From positions 620,001-684,000 of the forward strand of contig NZ_PVNO01000025.1 of NCBI RefSeq assembly GCF_002993325.1: 64,000 nt of DNA, in the 5' to 3' direction. Source of the stretch: Alteromonas gracilis. Lineage in GTDB: Bacteria > Pseudomonadota > Gammaproteobacteria > Enterobacterales > Alteromonadaceae. Numbering within the stretch: position 1 is the stretch's first letter; the number at the start of each line of letters is the position of its first letter. The notes under the pieces were generated by a model, which was not told the DNA's origin, made no database searches, and saw only the letters and a program-made list of their open reading frames with translations. The position numbers and the translations under genes are program-made. This document shows, piece after piece, positions 9,893 through 19,536 of this stretch.

Positions 9893-11650
9893 ATGAAACG
9901 AACTCAGCTTGCCGCCGCCGTTCTGTTGGCAACAGGAAGTGTTTCGGCATTCGCCGCGACCTATTCCGTGACGCCTCTTCCTTTACAGGATACCGCTAGA
10001 AATAATTTCGCTCGCTCTATCGATAACTCGGGGAAAATGCTGTCTGTTGTACAGCTTGAGTACAATCCACCTGTCGATGTGGAGCAGCTTGAGAACGACA
10101 CCACCTTTTTCGACCAGTTTGGTGAAAGTTTAGATAGTGAAGAGGATGCTAGGCAGGGCGTTTTTAGCGATGTTGATTATCAAACAATCGTTAGCTTCCT
10201 TTTGCAAAATACGGCCGCAATCCAAGGCCAGAAACTCGCGTCCTTTAGAACCTACGTCACCGACACGCAAGATATTTCGCTCGTACCAGGCTTAGATGAA
10301 GTAACGGATAAGTTTGACGACTATACGCAGTCAGTAGAAGTCACTGGCCGAGACAGTTTAAACGGTAACTTCATTGTTGGCGATTCGACTGGCTTAGTTG
10401 TTTTAGACTCATATGAGAATGAAGCTGGCGAAACTATTAACTACACGTATTCTGAATCGGCACAACAGGGGTTTGTTCAAGCGTCAGGTGTTACTAAAGT
10501 CCTTCCCGCGGTTGACACCACTGCTGGCGGTTTTTCTTCAGCCCGAGCAGTAAACGCAAACCTTCAGGTAGCGGGGTTTAGTACCGTAAGCTTTAGCGAC
10601 GATGTGGATGGGGCAATTGAAACGTGTGCAGATGACGAACTCCGAGGCGATCAGTCTGAAGGGCGTTGTTTATTTACCGTATACAATGGCGATTTTGCAG
10701 TACCAAGAATTTCAAGCTATTTCATAAATACTTCGTCGAATTATTTACCTGGTTTCGTTTTACGTTCTGAAGTGAACGCTACCATTTGGCAAATCGACGT
10801 TAATGGTGATGTGATTAGCACAGAAACGTATCCACTGCTTTTTGAGCCAGATGAAAACGACGAGCTTCATTACTTTACTTATGCCTATGATATCAATAGT
10901 CAAGGTATAGCTGTGGGTGAGGGACTTACGGGTGACAGAGTAACTATTACTCGCCCAAATCAGTCAGGGTTATCTGAAAGTGAGCGGGTCGCGACAGTCT
11001 TTAGAGACGGTGAGACGATTGAGCTTCTTCCAAGAGAAGAAAACCTGCTTAGCCAAGCCATCGCAATAAACGATGAGAATTGGGTGACGGGCGCGGTGCT
11101 TCGCTCTCAGAGTGATATCGCACGCTCTCGGTTATTTGTTTACAATCTAGACACGCAAGAGCAGCATTATCCATCAGGTTTTTTCTCAAGTGCCGGCGTG
11201 ACGGCGAACGCAATTAACAATAACAATATCGTTGTTGGTAAAGCTGATGTTGACGCAACAAGTGATACCCTAAGAGAAACCGCTGCGTTTATGTATAACA
11301 TTGATACTGAAGAATTCATTGACCTCAATGATCTCGTATCTTGTGACAACAATTATGAACTGCTAGAAGCGGTTGATATAAACGATAACAACGAGATAAT
11401 TGCGAACGCACGTATAAAGACGACGAGTAAATACGTTACTGGCAACGATATTATTAACACAGACGGTGAAACTACTGAAATTGACTCAATTGTCGCAGTA
11501 AAGCTATCGCCTATTGCTAATGGCTCTATCGACGAGTGTGAAGTACCAGAAGACGAGCAACCCTTTGAACGCAGTGGCGCTTCCACGGGCTGGTTTGCAT
11601 TGTTCGGCTTGCTCACCGCAGCATTTATACGCAGACGTTTTAAAAAATAG
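9893..11650 (+). CDS. DUF3466 family exported protein with GlyGly-CTERM-like tail
   Basis: A secreted protein of 585 residues of unknown function. It has a clear signal peptide (KR, then AAAVLLATGSVSAFA) and a middle region with repeated N/D-rich motifs such as INDENWVTG, INNNNIVVG and INDNNEIIAN, the beta-repeat pattern seen in DUF3466 and HAF-repeat proteins. The last 25 residues are a short linker, one hydrophobic helix starting GWFALFGLL and a basic end RRRFKK. That layout is like GlyGly-CTERM signals handled by rhombosortase, although it has few glycines. It sits 12 bases after uup, an arrangement I recall from Vibrio. The cell-surface role is inferred. Confidence 0.85.
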   Translation: MKRTQLAAAVLLATGSVSAFAATYSVTPLPLQDTARNNFARSIDNSGKMLSVVQLEYNPPVDVEQLENDTTFFDQFGESLDSEEDARQGVFSDVDYQTIVSFLLQNTAAIQGQKLASFRTYVTDTQDISLVPGLDEVTDKFDDYTQSVEVTGRDSLNGNFIVGDSTGLVVLDSYENEAGETINYTYSESAQQGFVQASGVTKVLPAVDTTAGGFSSARAVNANLQVAGFSTVSFSDDVDGAIETCADDELRGDQSEGRCLFTVYNGDFAVPRISSYFINTSSNYLPGFVLRSEVNATIWQIDVNGDVISTETYPLLFEPDENDELHYFTYAYDINSQGIAVGEGLTGDRVTITRPNQSGLSESERVATVFRDGETIELLPREENLLSQAIAINDENWVTGAVLRSQSDIARSRLFVYNLDTQEQHYPSGFFSSAGVTANAINNNNIVVGKADVDATSDTLRETAAFMYNIDTEEFIDLNDLVSCDNNYELLEAVDINDNNEIIANARIKTTSKYVTGNDIINTDGETTEIDSIVAVKLSPIANGSIDECEVPEDEQPFERSGASTGWFALFGLLTAAFIRRRFKK

Positions 11651-11685
11651 AAGAATAACTGTTTAACATTTATTCTGACATTATG

Positions 11686-11710
11686 AAGCCACAATCTTGT
11701 GGCTTTTTTT
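11686..11710 (+). terminator. Terminator after the DUF3466 gene
   Basis: AAGCCACAA/TTGTGGCTT form a tight stem followed by seven or more T residues, 36 bases after the stop codon. Confidence 0.85.
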
Positions 11711-11952
11711 ATACCTAAAAATTGTAACAAGTGACATATTTATGCATAAAAAATGTAACATAAATTTCATCGAAACTTCATTTGTTTAAATAAAGTCAAG
11801 CCCTTTAATTTTTTATTTTTCTTGAACCATTTTGATAATTGCACTATCAAAGTAGTGTACGCAAAAACTTTTCCGGCACTATCAACCGAAATGATGTAGA
11901 GCGCTCGAGAAAATGATTTGTTGTACATTCAACAAACAAAAGAGGCTAATCA

Positions 11953-12129
11953 ATGAAAAGACAAAAAAGAGATAAACTGACACGCGCACATGCAAAAGGC
12001 TATCAAGCTGGTATTAGCGGTCGCTCGAAGGAATTATGTCCATTTCAGCAAAACGATGCTCGTTCACAATGGTTAGGTGGATGGCGCGAGGCAGTAGAAG
12101 ATAGACACTTAGGTCTAAGTGTTAAATAA
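11953..12129 (+). CDS. rmf: Ribosome modulation factor
   Basis: RMF drives dimerisation of 70S ribosomes into inactive 100S particles in stationary phase. The 58-residue product begins MKRQKRDKLTRAHAKGYQ and continues GRSKELCPF, then WLGGWREA, which are the family hallmarks; E. coli RMF has 55 residues. An AGAGG ribosome-binding site lies 7 bases before the ATG. It lies between the uup segment and fabA, as in E. coli, which supports the call. A strong terminator follows. The 240-base AT-rich leader probably carries a growth-phase promoter, but I cannot place it. Confidence 0.95.
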   Translation: MKRQKRDKLTRAHAKGYQAGISGRSKELCPFQQNDARSQWLGGWREAVEDRHLGLSVK

Positions 12130-12163
12130 CACTTCTCTTTTATGAACTGATTATGCAAAAAGG

Positions 12164-12189
12164 AAAGCCCCTGAAAAGGGGCTTTTTTT
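12164..12189 (+). terminator. Terminator after rmf
   Basis: Perfect 8-bp stem AAAGCCCC/GGGGCTTT followed by a run of T residues. It may also help insulate the convergent fabA gene. Confidence 0.9.
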
Positions 12190-12232
12190 GTTTTTGACGT
12201 ATCGCCTTCAAAACAATTAGCAGCTTTAAATA

Positions 12233-12751
12233 CTAGAAGTTTGATGTATCTTGGAATAGCCCAACTTTTAAATCCTTTGCCACATAGATTTCTCGGCCAT
12301 CGACTTCTACCGAACCGTCAGCCATTCCCATGAACAGCTTACGCTTAATAACGCGTTTCATAGTAATCTTGTAGGTTACTTTTTTAGCCGTCGGTAATAT
12401 CTGACCTGTAAATTTGACTTCACCTACACCCAGTGCGCGCCCCTTACCAGGACCTCCGCTCCAACCTAAGAAAAAACCAACAAGTTGCCACATCGCATCT
12501 AAACCAAGGCAGCCTGGCATTACTGGGTCTCCAGGGAAGTGACAGTCAAAAAACCATAGATCAGGAGTTATATCCAATTCAGCGACAATTTCGCCTTTAC
12601 CGTGTTCGCCACCGTCTTCGGTAATCGACACGACGCGATCCATCATAAGCATATTTGGTGCGGGAAGTTGACTGTTACCAGGACCGAACATTTCCCCACG
12701 GCTGCATGCTAGTAAATCTTCTTTATTAAAACTATTTTTGTTCTCTGACAT
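12233..12751 (-). CDS. fabA: 3-hydroxydecanoyl-ACP dehydratase/isomerase FabA
   Basis: It dehydrates 3-hydroxydecanoyl-ACP and isomerises trans-2- to cis-3-decenoyl-ACP, the branch point to unsaturated fatty acids. The hotdog-fold active site is visible as the histidine in [16 protein letters not shown] and the aspartate in LGLDAMWQ. Starting at the ATG at 12751 gives 172 residues, the same as E. coli FabA; a TTG two codons upstream is less likely. It converges on rmf, as in E. coli. A palindrome 40 bases upstream resembles a FabR-type operator. Confidence 0.97.
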   Translation of the reverse strand: MSENKNSFNKEDLLACSRGEMFGPGNSQLPAPNMLMMDRVVSITEDGGEHGKGEIVAELDITPDLWFFDCHFPGDPVMPGCLGLDAMWQLVGFFLGWSGGPGKGRALGVGEVKFTGQILPTAKKVTYKITMKRVIKRKLFMGMADGSVEVDGREIYVAKDLKVGLFQDTSNF

Positions 12752-12790
12752 TCCCAACTCGATGTTGTTATTAAAATGATGTTGCTAATC

Positions 12791-12810
12791 TAGCGAACAC
12801 TTGTAAGCTA
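12791..12810. promoter_or_regulatory. Candidate FabR-type operator upstream of fabA
   Basis: An imperfect dyad TAGCGAACAC-TTGTAAGCTA (7 of 10 positions symmetric) has the AGC..ACA-N2-TGT..GCT layout I recall for FabR sites of unsaturated fatty acid genes. It lies about 40 bases before the fabA start. The assignment is from memory of the motif. Confidence 0.5.
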
Positions 12811-12957
12811 AACAACTCTGAACAGTGATTTTTCTGAAGAAAAACGCGTGTTACTATAGCTTTAGTTATCAGGCTAGAACAAATATCGCACTAATAGCGT
12901 GATATTTATACAGCAATTGTCTTTAGATCTACAATAACGTAATTTCGTGTGAAAACT

Positions 12958-13245
12958 ATGACAGAACAAACAACAAAAACGCCCAATAAAAGTAGTTCGA
13001 CAGATAAGGCAAAAGCAAACGCCGATAAACAGCGTCGTTTTAGAGAAAGACAGAAAGAAGCAGGTAAAAAGCTGGTTAGGGGTTATGTTAGTCCGGAAGC
13101 TAAAGCGTGTTACGACGAAATTCGTGATAAAACCGGATGGACAGATAGCGAAGCCATGTCAAATGCTATGCGATTAATGTATGCCGCTTACAAATGCGGT
13201 CAAATAAAGTTGCTCAACGAGTGGCTTAGAAAAAATAATCGTTAG
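12958..13245 (+). CDS. Small basic protein, ribbon-helix-helix-like, function unknown
   Basis: A 95-residue basic protein that I do not recognise by name. The first third is disordered and rich in T, K and S, then comes a basic block [16 protein letters not shown], then [34 protein letters not shown], which looks like a strand plus two helices, as in ribbon-helix-helix DNA-binding proteins. The start is either ATG 12958 or GTG 12949; neither has a clear ribosome-binding site. It is divergent from fabA and overlaps the stop of the photolyase-family gene by four bases, tail to tail. A transcription regulator is possible. Confidence 0.6.
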   Translation: MTEQTTKTPNKSSSTDKAKANADKQRRFRERQKEAGKKLVRGYVSPEAKACYDEIRDKTGWTDSEAMSNAMRLMYAAYKCGQIKLLNEWLRKNNR

Positions 13246-14894
13246 GCATTTTTATTCGCCTTGGCTTTCAGCCATGTTCGACTAGGGCTGTTTTGCATTG
13301 TATGTCGCTGAACTATACGCCTCGCTTCTTTAAGCACATCATCCCGTTCTCGGTAGTCCCATAAACGCTTTGCCGTGGCTCGATTGTTTTCTGAGATATC
13401 AATAATAGGAGCAACGTAATCCTTGCCAAGCTCAAAATCTAGCATGACCGCCTCAAGTGGTGGAAGCAGATAAGGCGCGTGCACAGCATCATCTGGCAGC
13501 GCTGAAAGCTCTGGTATCCACTTTTTGATGAACACGCCGTCAGGGTCCAGTTTTTTTGATTGTGTAACAGGATTATATAGCCGAACAGTATGGATGCCGG
13601 TCACACTCGCCTGCATCTGAATTTGTGGATAGTGAATACCCGGTTCAAAATCTAAAAACTGAGTCGCCAAGTAGTGAGCAGCCTTTAGCCAGTGTACGTT
13701 TAAATGGTGACATAGAAAGCTGGTAACCATAGCGCGCATTCGAAAATTGAGATATCCCGTATGCTTTAACGCGCGCATACACGCATCTACAAGAGGATAA
13801 CCGGTTTGCCCGATGCTCCAATAATAGAAACGCCGTTCCGCTTCCGGACCGTCGATATAAGGAAAGGTTTCGTATGCGCTATTCATTGGTCGCCATTCAA
13901 TACTGCATTCACTCTCAAACTTTTGAATGAAGTGGCAATGCCAATGGAGCCTAGAGGTGAGGGCAGAAAGTGCGCGGCTCCATCGCTTTTTTTCTTCTTG
14001 GGAAAGGGATTTTTTTAATTGCCTTTGTAACTGTACGCTTTGATAGGCCTGCTTAATTGAAATGTTGCCCCATGCTAAATAAGGGCTCAAGCGTGTACAT
14101 GCACGTCTTGCATGTTCGGGCTTTGAAATATGCTGATGGTAAAACTGACCCCGATGATTGAAAAAATCTTTCAGCACCTGCCAAGCACGACGTTCTCCGC
14201 CTGGCTGCATACCCTCGCTACATATTTGCGTTTCATCTTGCACGACATTGGTTGGTTCGTGCTCGCCTTCATCAAAGTTGCCAACGTGAGAACTATACGA
14301 TGCCAATAGCGTACCAAGTGTTTGTTCAGCGATGTCTATTCTTTTATTGGCTCGCCAGTCTATCCAATTCACATGATTAATGTCGAAATCAAAGGTTGGC
14401 TCAGCAAAATGACGTTCCCAGTTTATCTTCCACTCTGACCGGTGTGGCAATCCGCGTATGACAGCACCATAAGATGACTCAATAAACGGTATTCTTTTTT
14501 CATTCAAATACTTAAACACCAGCTTATCGCGGTTATGCGTAACCTTTAGGCCAATTTCTTGGTAACTTCTAACCAAAGAAATAGAGAAAAATTGAGAAAT
14601 ATACTCAAGAGCTTCCACGACTTCTGAATGTAGCGAGAGGACTGTGATATTTTCTGGTAGCTGTCGGTTTATATCGTCAAGACTTTGTTGGACGAAGCGC
14701 CAGTGGCGCTCACTCATGTGGGGGTCTCTTAAAAGTGAAGGCTCCCAGCAGTACAACAGCAGTACACGCTCATTGGCCATCGCTGCTCGAAAGAGCGGTT
14801 CGTGGTCTCGTAAGCGCAAATCTCTTTTAAGCCATACTACCGTTACCGCTTGTTTACTACTTGATGTCGGCTTAGAAAAAGCAACTACAGCCAC
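13242..14894 (-). CDS. Atypical photolyase/cryptochrome-family flavoprotein
   Basis: A 550-residue member of the cryptochrome/photolyase family. The N-terminal photolyase alpha/beta domain starts [18 protein letters not shown] (about 17-34) and the FAD-binding helical domain includes [12 protein letters not shown] (about 268-279), [13 protein letters not shown] and [14 protein letters not shown]. The FAD loop is atypical: residues 414-430 ([17 protein letters not shown]) lack the Asn next to flavin N5 and the proximal Trp of the electron-transfer chain found in CPD photolyases. I recall similar sequences in Bacteroidetes. Its ATG overlaps the Cry-DASH stop by 10 bases, so the two are probably co-translated. 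Substrate, and even repair activity, are uncertain. Confidence 0.85.
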   Translation of the reverse strand: MAVVAFSKPTSSSKQAVTVVWLKRDLRLRDHEPLFRAAMANERVLLLYCWEPSLLRDPHMSERHWRFVQQSLDDINRQLPENITVLSLHSEVVEALEYISQFFSISLVRSYQEIGLKVTHNRDKLVFKYLNEKRIPFIESSYGAVIRGLPHRSEWKINWERHFAEPTFDFDINHVNWIDWRANKRIDIAEQTLGTLLASYSSHVGNFDEGEHEPTNVVQDETQICSEGMQPGGERRAWQVLKDFFNHRGQFYHQHISKPEHARRACTRLSPYLAWGNISIKQAYQSVQLQRQLKKSLSQEEKKRWSRALSALTSRLHWHCHFIQKFESECSIEWRPMNSAYETFPYIDGPEAERRFYYWSIGQTGYPLVDACMRALKHTGYLNFRMRAMVTSFLCHHLNVHWLKAAHYLATQFLDFEPGIHYPQIQMQASVTGIHTVRLYNPVTQSKKLDPDGVFIKKWIPELSALPDDAVHAPYLLPPLEAVMLDFELGKDYVAPIIDISENNRATAKRLWDYRERDDVLKEARRIVQRHTMQNSPSRTWLKAKANKNA

Positions 14895-16192
14895 TTGTTA
14901 CGAAAAGTGCCGTCTGGATCGTAAGTGTCAGTTTGCTTCTGCAAGTTAAACTGCCTATGACCACGGGGGTCGCTCCCAACACCCGCAAGATATAGCCAGT
15001 TTCCCCAGTTGCTACCTACATCAAAATCGACGAGTTGATGCTCAAACCATGCTGCACCATAGCGCCAATCTTGACGAAGTTCGTGCACAAAGCAGCTCGC
15101 AACTAATTGACGTCCTCGATTTGACATGTAGCCGGTCTCAGCAAGCTGACGCATACAGGCGTCTACAATAGGATAACCTGTTTTACCTTCACACCAACGA
15201 GTAAAGGTTTCTGGATCGTGTTTGGTTGAAGGCGTTTCACCTTGGATCCCACTGAAGCGAAACCACTTAGGCCCATACTTACACTGCAACCAATGAAAAA
15301 ATTCACGCCATAAGAGCTCAAAGTAAATCCAGTAGGTGGAGTCATTTTTTTCAATAGTTTGTTCAAATTCTTTAACTTGCCTAACTACTTCGCGAGCAGA
15401 TAAGGAGCCGTTCGCTAACCACGCAGAGAGTTTAGTGCTATGCTCCCATGTATCCAGCGCATTTCGTGTTTCTTTATAGGTTGCGGCCGCATGCCAATCA
15501 AAAAGGTAGCGATTCAAGTGAGAAAGCGCAGCTTTCTCGCCACCAACAAAAGTGTGGCTTGGCGAAGCGGGCAATTCTACGTTTATCTCAAAGCGATATT
15601 GCTGCTCAACTTCGGGGGCATAAGGGCTCGGCAACTGTGATATCTTTTTAGCCACTGGTAGCGGTTCACAGTGCTTTTCTACTTTTCTGCGAAATGGACT
15701 AAATACATCAGGCATATCTTCAATCGAAAAAGGAAAACTATTAACGTCGAAAAGGCCGTAAGTTGCGGTTTCTATCACCGTTAATCTATCAAAGAAGCGT
15801 TTTACGGTATTAAGTTGAGCAGTTTCGTTATAACCGCAATGCTGACTTACACCTAAGTGGGTATAGTCACCGGCTCTAAGAAGGTTAACTAAACAGTCGG
15901 CTGTTTTACCTCTCAACACCACTAGTTTATGACCATATTTATTAAGTGATTGCTCTAAATCGCTTAGGGTCTGAAGTAGAAATGTATGCCTGTGTTCACC
16001 CATTGGCGAAAAGCCAAATTCGTTGGGAAGAATATGTTGTTCATCCAATATATAGGCAAATGTTATCTCTGATACTTCTTCACAAAGCTTTTGTATCGCC
16101 GGTTGGTCGTGAAGTCTTAGGTCGTGTCGAAACCAAAACAAACCTCTGCGAACATCGTTTGTATGTTCACTTTCTCGCTGGTTATTTATCAT
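14885..16192 (-). CDS. Cryptochrome DASH
   Basis: Cry-DASH proteins bind FAD and a folate and repair CPD lesions in single-stranded DNA; some also act as light sensors. The 435 residues carry [16 protein letters not shown] at the start, then [40 protein letters not shown] and the diagnostic [23 protein letters not shown] (shown in part), ending in [11 protein letters not shown]. Compared with the neighbouring gene, the FAD-site Asn and Trp are intact. It is transcribed leftward, divergent from phrB across a 110-base gap. The short C-terminus fits bacterial DASH proteins. Confidence 0.93.
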   Translation of the reverse strand: MINNQRESEHTNDVRRGLFWFRHDLRLHDQPAIQKLCEEVSEITFAYILDEQHILPNEFGFSPMGEHRHTFLLQTLSDLEQSLNKYGHKLVVLRGKTADCLVNLLRAGDYTHLGVSQHCGYNETAQLNTVKRFFDRLTVIETATYGLFDVNSFPFSIEDMPDVFSPFRRKVEKHCEPLPVAKKISQLPSPYAPEVEQQYRFEINVELPASPSHTFVGGEKAALSHLNRYLFDWHAAATYKETRNALDTWEHSTKLSAWLANGSLSAREVVRQVKEFEQTIEKNDSTYWIYFELLWREFFHWLQCKYGPKWFRFSGIQGETPSTKHDPETFTRWCEGKTGYPIVDACMRQLAETGYMSNRGRQLVASCFVHELRQDWRYGAAWFEHQLVDFDVGSNWGNWLYLAGVGSDPRGHRQFNLQKQTDTYDPDGTFRNKWL

Positions 16193-16302
16193 ACTAATTT
16201 GTCACGCTTTTTCGTTTTTTGTCGGATCCAGAATCTAAAATCGTACGTACACCTAACACTACGAAAATAATTCAAATTAAGTGCAGTGAAAAAGGAAAAA
16301 AA

Positions 16303-17727
16303 GTGACCGTTCCTACAAGCATCATGTGGTTCCGACAAGACCTTCGCGTAAAAGATAACCCCGCGTTAAATGCAGCCTGTGATATGGGCAAAATCGTTCC
16401 TATTTATATCTATGATGATAATGCGCCTGACGGCAGGCTTCCTGGCGGTGCAAGCCAGTGGTGGCTTCATCATTCACTTGAGTCGTTGAACAAGCGACTA
16501 AACGGTCACTTACAGATATTCAAAGGCGACCCGCAAACTATTATTCCTAGGTTGATGAAGACGTTCGACGCGACCTCTATTTTTTGGAACCGCTGTTACG
16601 AGCCATGGCAGATAAACCGTGATAAAGCACTCAAAAAGCATCTTATCGACGAGGGTTTTGAGGCACATAGCTGCAATGGTAGTTTATTGTGGGAACCTAT
16701 GAAGGTTCTGAAAAAAGACGGTACGCCGTACCGCGTTTTCACTCCCTATTACAAAAATGGCTGTTTACAAGTTGAAGAACCGCGCTACCCCAAAGCACCT
16801 CCAGCACGAATTACCTACGCTGACGTGAAAAGTGAAGGTGACCAATTAGCATCATTGGCATTATTGCCTAGCATCAAGTGGGATGAGACTATCGCCAAAG
16901 AATGGTCACCAGGAGAAGATGGCGCCGCTGATAACTTATCTGACTTTATCGAGAACTCTGCTAGAAAATATAAAGATGGTCGCGACATTCCATCTGCACG
17001 CGGCACGTCACGCCTATCTCCGCATCTACATTTTGGTGAAGTATCGCCCAATCAAGTTTGGTACGCCATTAAAGATAAGTTTGGTAATAATGAAGATAAA
17101 AGTATCGAAACCTATTTAAGCGAATTGGGTTGGCGTGAGTTCAGCTACTATCTACTGTTTCACTTTCCTACGCTTCCAAATAAAAACTTCAACGATAAGT
17201 TCGATAAGTTTCCTTGGCGCACTGATGCTAAAGCATTAAAAGCATGGCAAAAAGGAAAGACGGGGATACCCATCGTCGATGCAGGCATGAGAGAATTATG
17301 GCAAACGGGCTATATGCATAATCGCATACGCATGGTTGTTGGGTCATTTTTGGTGAAAAACTTATTGCTTGACTGGCACGAAGGTGAGCGCTGGTTTTGG
17401 GATACCTTGTTAGATGCTGATTTAGCGAGCAACAGTGCGGGATGGCAATGGGTAGCAGGGTCTGGAGCAGACGCTGCACCTTACTTCAGAGTATTTAACC
17501 CTGTGTTACAAGGTGAAAAATTCGATAAAAAGGGCACCTATGTGCGTAAATATTGCCCTGAGCTTAATGGTTTATCAGATAAATATATTCATAAACCTTG
17601 GGAAGCACCTTCAGCCATTTTGAAAGACGCGGGAATTGAATTAGGAAAGCATTATCCGAAACCCATTGTCGATTTAAAAGCATCCCGCCAGCGTGCCTTA
17701 GATGCGTTTCAGGAAATAAAAGAGTAG
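16303..17727 (+). CDS. phrB: Class I CPD photolyase (deoxyribodipyrimidine photolyase)
   Basis: It splits cyclobutane pyrimidine dimers in double-stranded DNA using blue light and reduced FAD. The N-terminal antenna domain starts SIMWFRQDLRVKDNPAL, the FAD domain contains ARGTSRLSPHLHFGE, GWREFSYYLLFHFP, TGIPIVDAGMRELW, MHNRIRMVVGSFL and DLASNSAGWQWVAG, with the Asn and Trp of the canonical active site. The frame is open further upstream (TTG at 16219), but GTG 16303 is preceded by AAGGA at good spacing and gives 474 residues, close to 472 in E. coli. The next gene follows after three bases. Confidence 0.96.
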   Translation: MTVPTSIMWFRQDLRVKDNPALNAACDMGKIVPIYIYDDNAPDGRLPGGASQWWLHHSLESLNKRLNGHLQIFKGDPQTIIPRLMKTFDATSIFWNRCYEPWQINRDKALKKHLIDEGFEAHSCNGSLLWEPMKVLKKDGTPYRVFTPYYKNGCLQVEEPRYPKAPPARITYADVKSEGDQLASLALLPSIKWDETIAKEWSPGEDGAADNLSDFIENSARKYKDGRDIPSARGTSRLSPHLHFGEVSPNQVWYAIKDKFGNNEDKSIETYLSELGWREFSYYLLFHFPTLPNKNFNDKFDKFPWRTDAKALKAWQKGKTGIPIVDAGMRELWQTGYMHNRIRMVVGSFLVKNLLLDWHEGERWFWDTLLDADLASNSAGWQWVAGSGADAAPYFRVFNPVLQGEKFDKKGTYVRKYCPELNGLSDKYIHKPWEAPSAILKDAGIELGKHYPKPIVDLKASRQRALDAFQEIKE

Positions 17728-17730
17728 GGT

Positions 17731-19269
17731 ATGGCATCACTAATTTTAGTTTTAGGCGACCAGCTTACTGACACCTTGCCCGCCATCGCTAATGCGCGTA
17801 AAACGAAAGACACGATTTTAATGGCAGAAGTGCGCGAAGAAGCCACTTACGTTAAGCACCACAAGAAGAAAATTGCTTTTTTATTTAGTGCTATGCGTCA
17901 CTTTGCGAAGCATTTGCGGGATAGCAACTATAACGTTAACTATGTTTATTATGACGATGAAGAGAACAAGGGCAGTTTACTGGAGCAAGTAAAGCATTCA
18001 CTTGCATCGCAAAGTTTCACTGACGTTAAAGTTACGTCGCCAGGTGAATACCGGCTACTTAAAAGTATGGAGCAGTGGCAAAGTGTACTTGGCATTCCGG
18101 TAACCATTTGTGAAGACAACCGCTTTTTAGCAACGCCTGAAGAATTTAGTTCATGGGCTGAGGGTAAAAAGCAGCTTAGAATGGAGTTCTTTTATCGTGA
18201 AATGCGGCGCAAACATAATGTGTTAATGGATGGAAAAAATCCAATAGGCGGAAAATGGAACTATGACGCGCAAAACCGTGAATCTATGCCTGAGACACAT
18301 CAAGTACCCAAGCACACCGTATTTAAACCAGATGACATTTCCTCCGAAGTCATTGAGCTCGTTAAAAACAATTTCGAAGGGCATTTCGGCGAAATTGAAG
18401 ATTTTCATTTTGCGGTTACCCGTGAGGATGCGCTAGCCGTACTCAATACTTTCATAGACGAACGCTTACCTAACTTTGGCCAGTACCAAGACGCTATGGT
18501 TGAAGGTAAGCCCTGGCTATATCACTCGCACATTGGTTTCTACTTAAACTGTGGTTTGCTAACCCCCAGTGAAGCTATTCAGGCTGCTGAACAAGCGTAT
18601 CACGCAGGGCAGGTTCCTTTAAATTCGGCCGAAGGCTTTATTCGTCAAATTCTGGGTTGGCGGGAATACGTACGCGGATTCTACTGGCACTTCATGCCGG
18701 GCTTAAAAACTGATAACTATTTTAATAACAGCCGGGCTCTTCCTTCGTTTTTCTGGGACGGACAAACCAATATGAACTGTATGCGTCAGTGCATAAAAGA
18801 GACCCAGAAAAACGCGTATGCCCATCATATTCAACGACTGATGGTTATAGGGAACTTTAGTCTGCTTACTGAGTTGAGTCCTGAAGAAGTTCAGGCATGG
18901 TATTTATTGGTCTACGCCGATGCTTATGAATGGGTTGAACTACCCAATGTAGCGGGCATGATTTTGTATAGCGATGGCGGTAATTTAGCAAGTAAGCCCT
19001 ATGTGGCTAGCGGTAGCTACATCAATAAAATGAGTAACTACTGCAAAAACTGCGGATATCAAGTTTCGAAAAAAACGGGGCCAAAAGCGTGCCCCTTCAA
19101 TTATCTATACTGGCACTTTATTGATAAGCAAAAAGAAAAGCTTAGCAATAATCATCGTATGGCCATGATCTATAAAACCTATGGACGGATGAAAGAAGAG
19201 AATATAGAAACAATGAAACAGGACGCTGCAATCTTTTTGTCAAAGTTAACCAAAAATGAAGAAGTCTGA
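17731..19269 (+). CDS. Prokaryotic (6-4) photolyase with iron-sulfur cluster (FeS-BCP/CryPro type)
   Basis: This family repairs (6-4) photoproducts with FAD, a lumazine antenna and a 4Fe-4S cluster. The 512 residues start with [10 protein letters not shown]. Cysteines at positions 350, 438, 441 and 454 coincide with the four cluster ligands I recall for Agrobacterium PhrB, in [16 protein letters not shown] and [10 protein letters not shown]. Other hallmarks are [27 protein letters not shown] and [15 protein letters not shown]. It starts three bases after phrB and overlaps the DUF2256 gene, forming a repair operon. Confidence 0.95.
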   Translation: MASLILVLGDQLTDTLPAIANARKTKDTILMAEVREEATYVKHHKKKIAFLFSAMRHFAKHLRDSNYNVNYVYYDDEENKGSLLEQVKHSLASQSFTDVKVTSPGEYRLLKSMEQWQSVLGIPVTICEDNRFLATPEEFSSWAEGKKQLRMEFFYREMRRKHNVLMDGKNPIGGKWNYDAQNRESMPETHQVPKHTVFKPDDISSEVIELVKNNFEGHFGEIEDFHFAVTREDALAVLNTFIDERLPNFGQYQDAMVEGKPWLYHSHIGFYLNCGLLTPSEAIQAAEQAYHAGQVPLNSAEGFIRQILGWREYVRGFYWHFMPGLKTDNYFNNSRALPSFFWDGQTNMNCMRQCIKETQKNAYAHHIQRLMVIGNFSLLTELSPEEVQAWYLLVYADAYEWVELPNVAGMILYSDGGNLASKPYVASGSYINKMSNYCKNCGYQVSKKTGPKACPFNYLYWHFIDKQKEKLSNNHRMAMIYKTYGRMKEENIETMKQDAAIFLSKLTKNEEV

Positions 19270-19402
19270 TCTACCGACGAAAATGTGTCCCGTCTGCCAA
19301 AGGCCGTTCACATGGCGAAAAAAATGGGAAAAGAATTGGGAAAATGTGCGTTACTGTTCTAAGCGCTGCGCTGGCAACAAGCGCAGCGCACAATCATCCT
19401 AG
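19256..19402 (+). CDS. DUF2256 zinc-ribbon protein linked to photolyases
   Basis: A 48-residue protein with two CxxC/CxxxC pairs: [20 protein letters not shown] followed by [12 protein letters not shown]. This is the DUF2256 pattern, which is often encoded next to photolyase/cryptochrome genes. The ATG at 19256 lies 14 bases inside the end of the (6-4) photolyase gene, so the two are translationally coupled. The paired cysteines suggest zinc binding. A role as a photolyase helper is inferred from location only. Confidence 0.88.
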   Translation: MKKSDLPTKMCPVCQRPFTWRKKWEKNWENVRYCSKRCAGNKRSAQSS

Positions 19403-19536
19403 AAAGCAGAACTAAATCCTTAGGCAATAAAATTAAAACCAGTGAAAACGGTTTAGGTCGCCTATTAACGCAGGTTAATCATTTACCTGCACACATCCGT
19501 ATAAACATGGATAAAACAAATAACAAGGAGTGTGTT

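Noticed and set aside
16219..16302. A TTG start for the CPD photolyase at 16219, adding 28 residues.
   Set aside because: The extension is low-complexity and lacks a ribosome-binding site, while GTG 16303 has AAGGA and gives the E. coli length.
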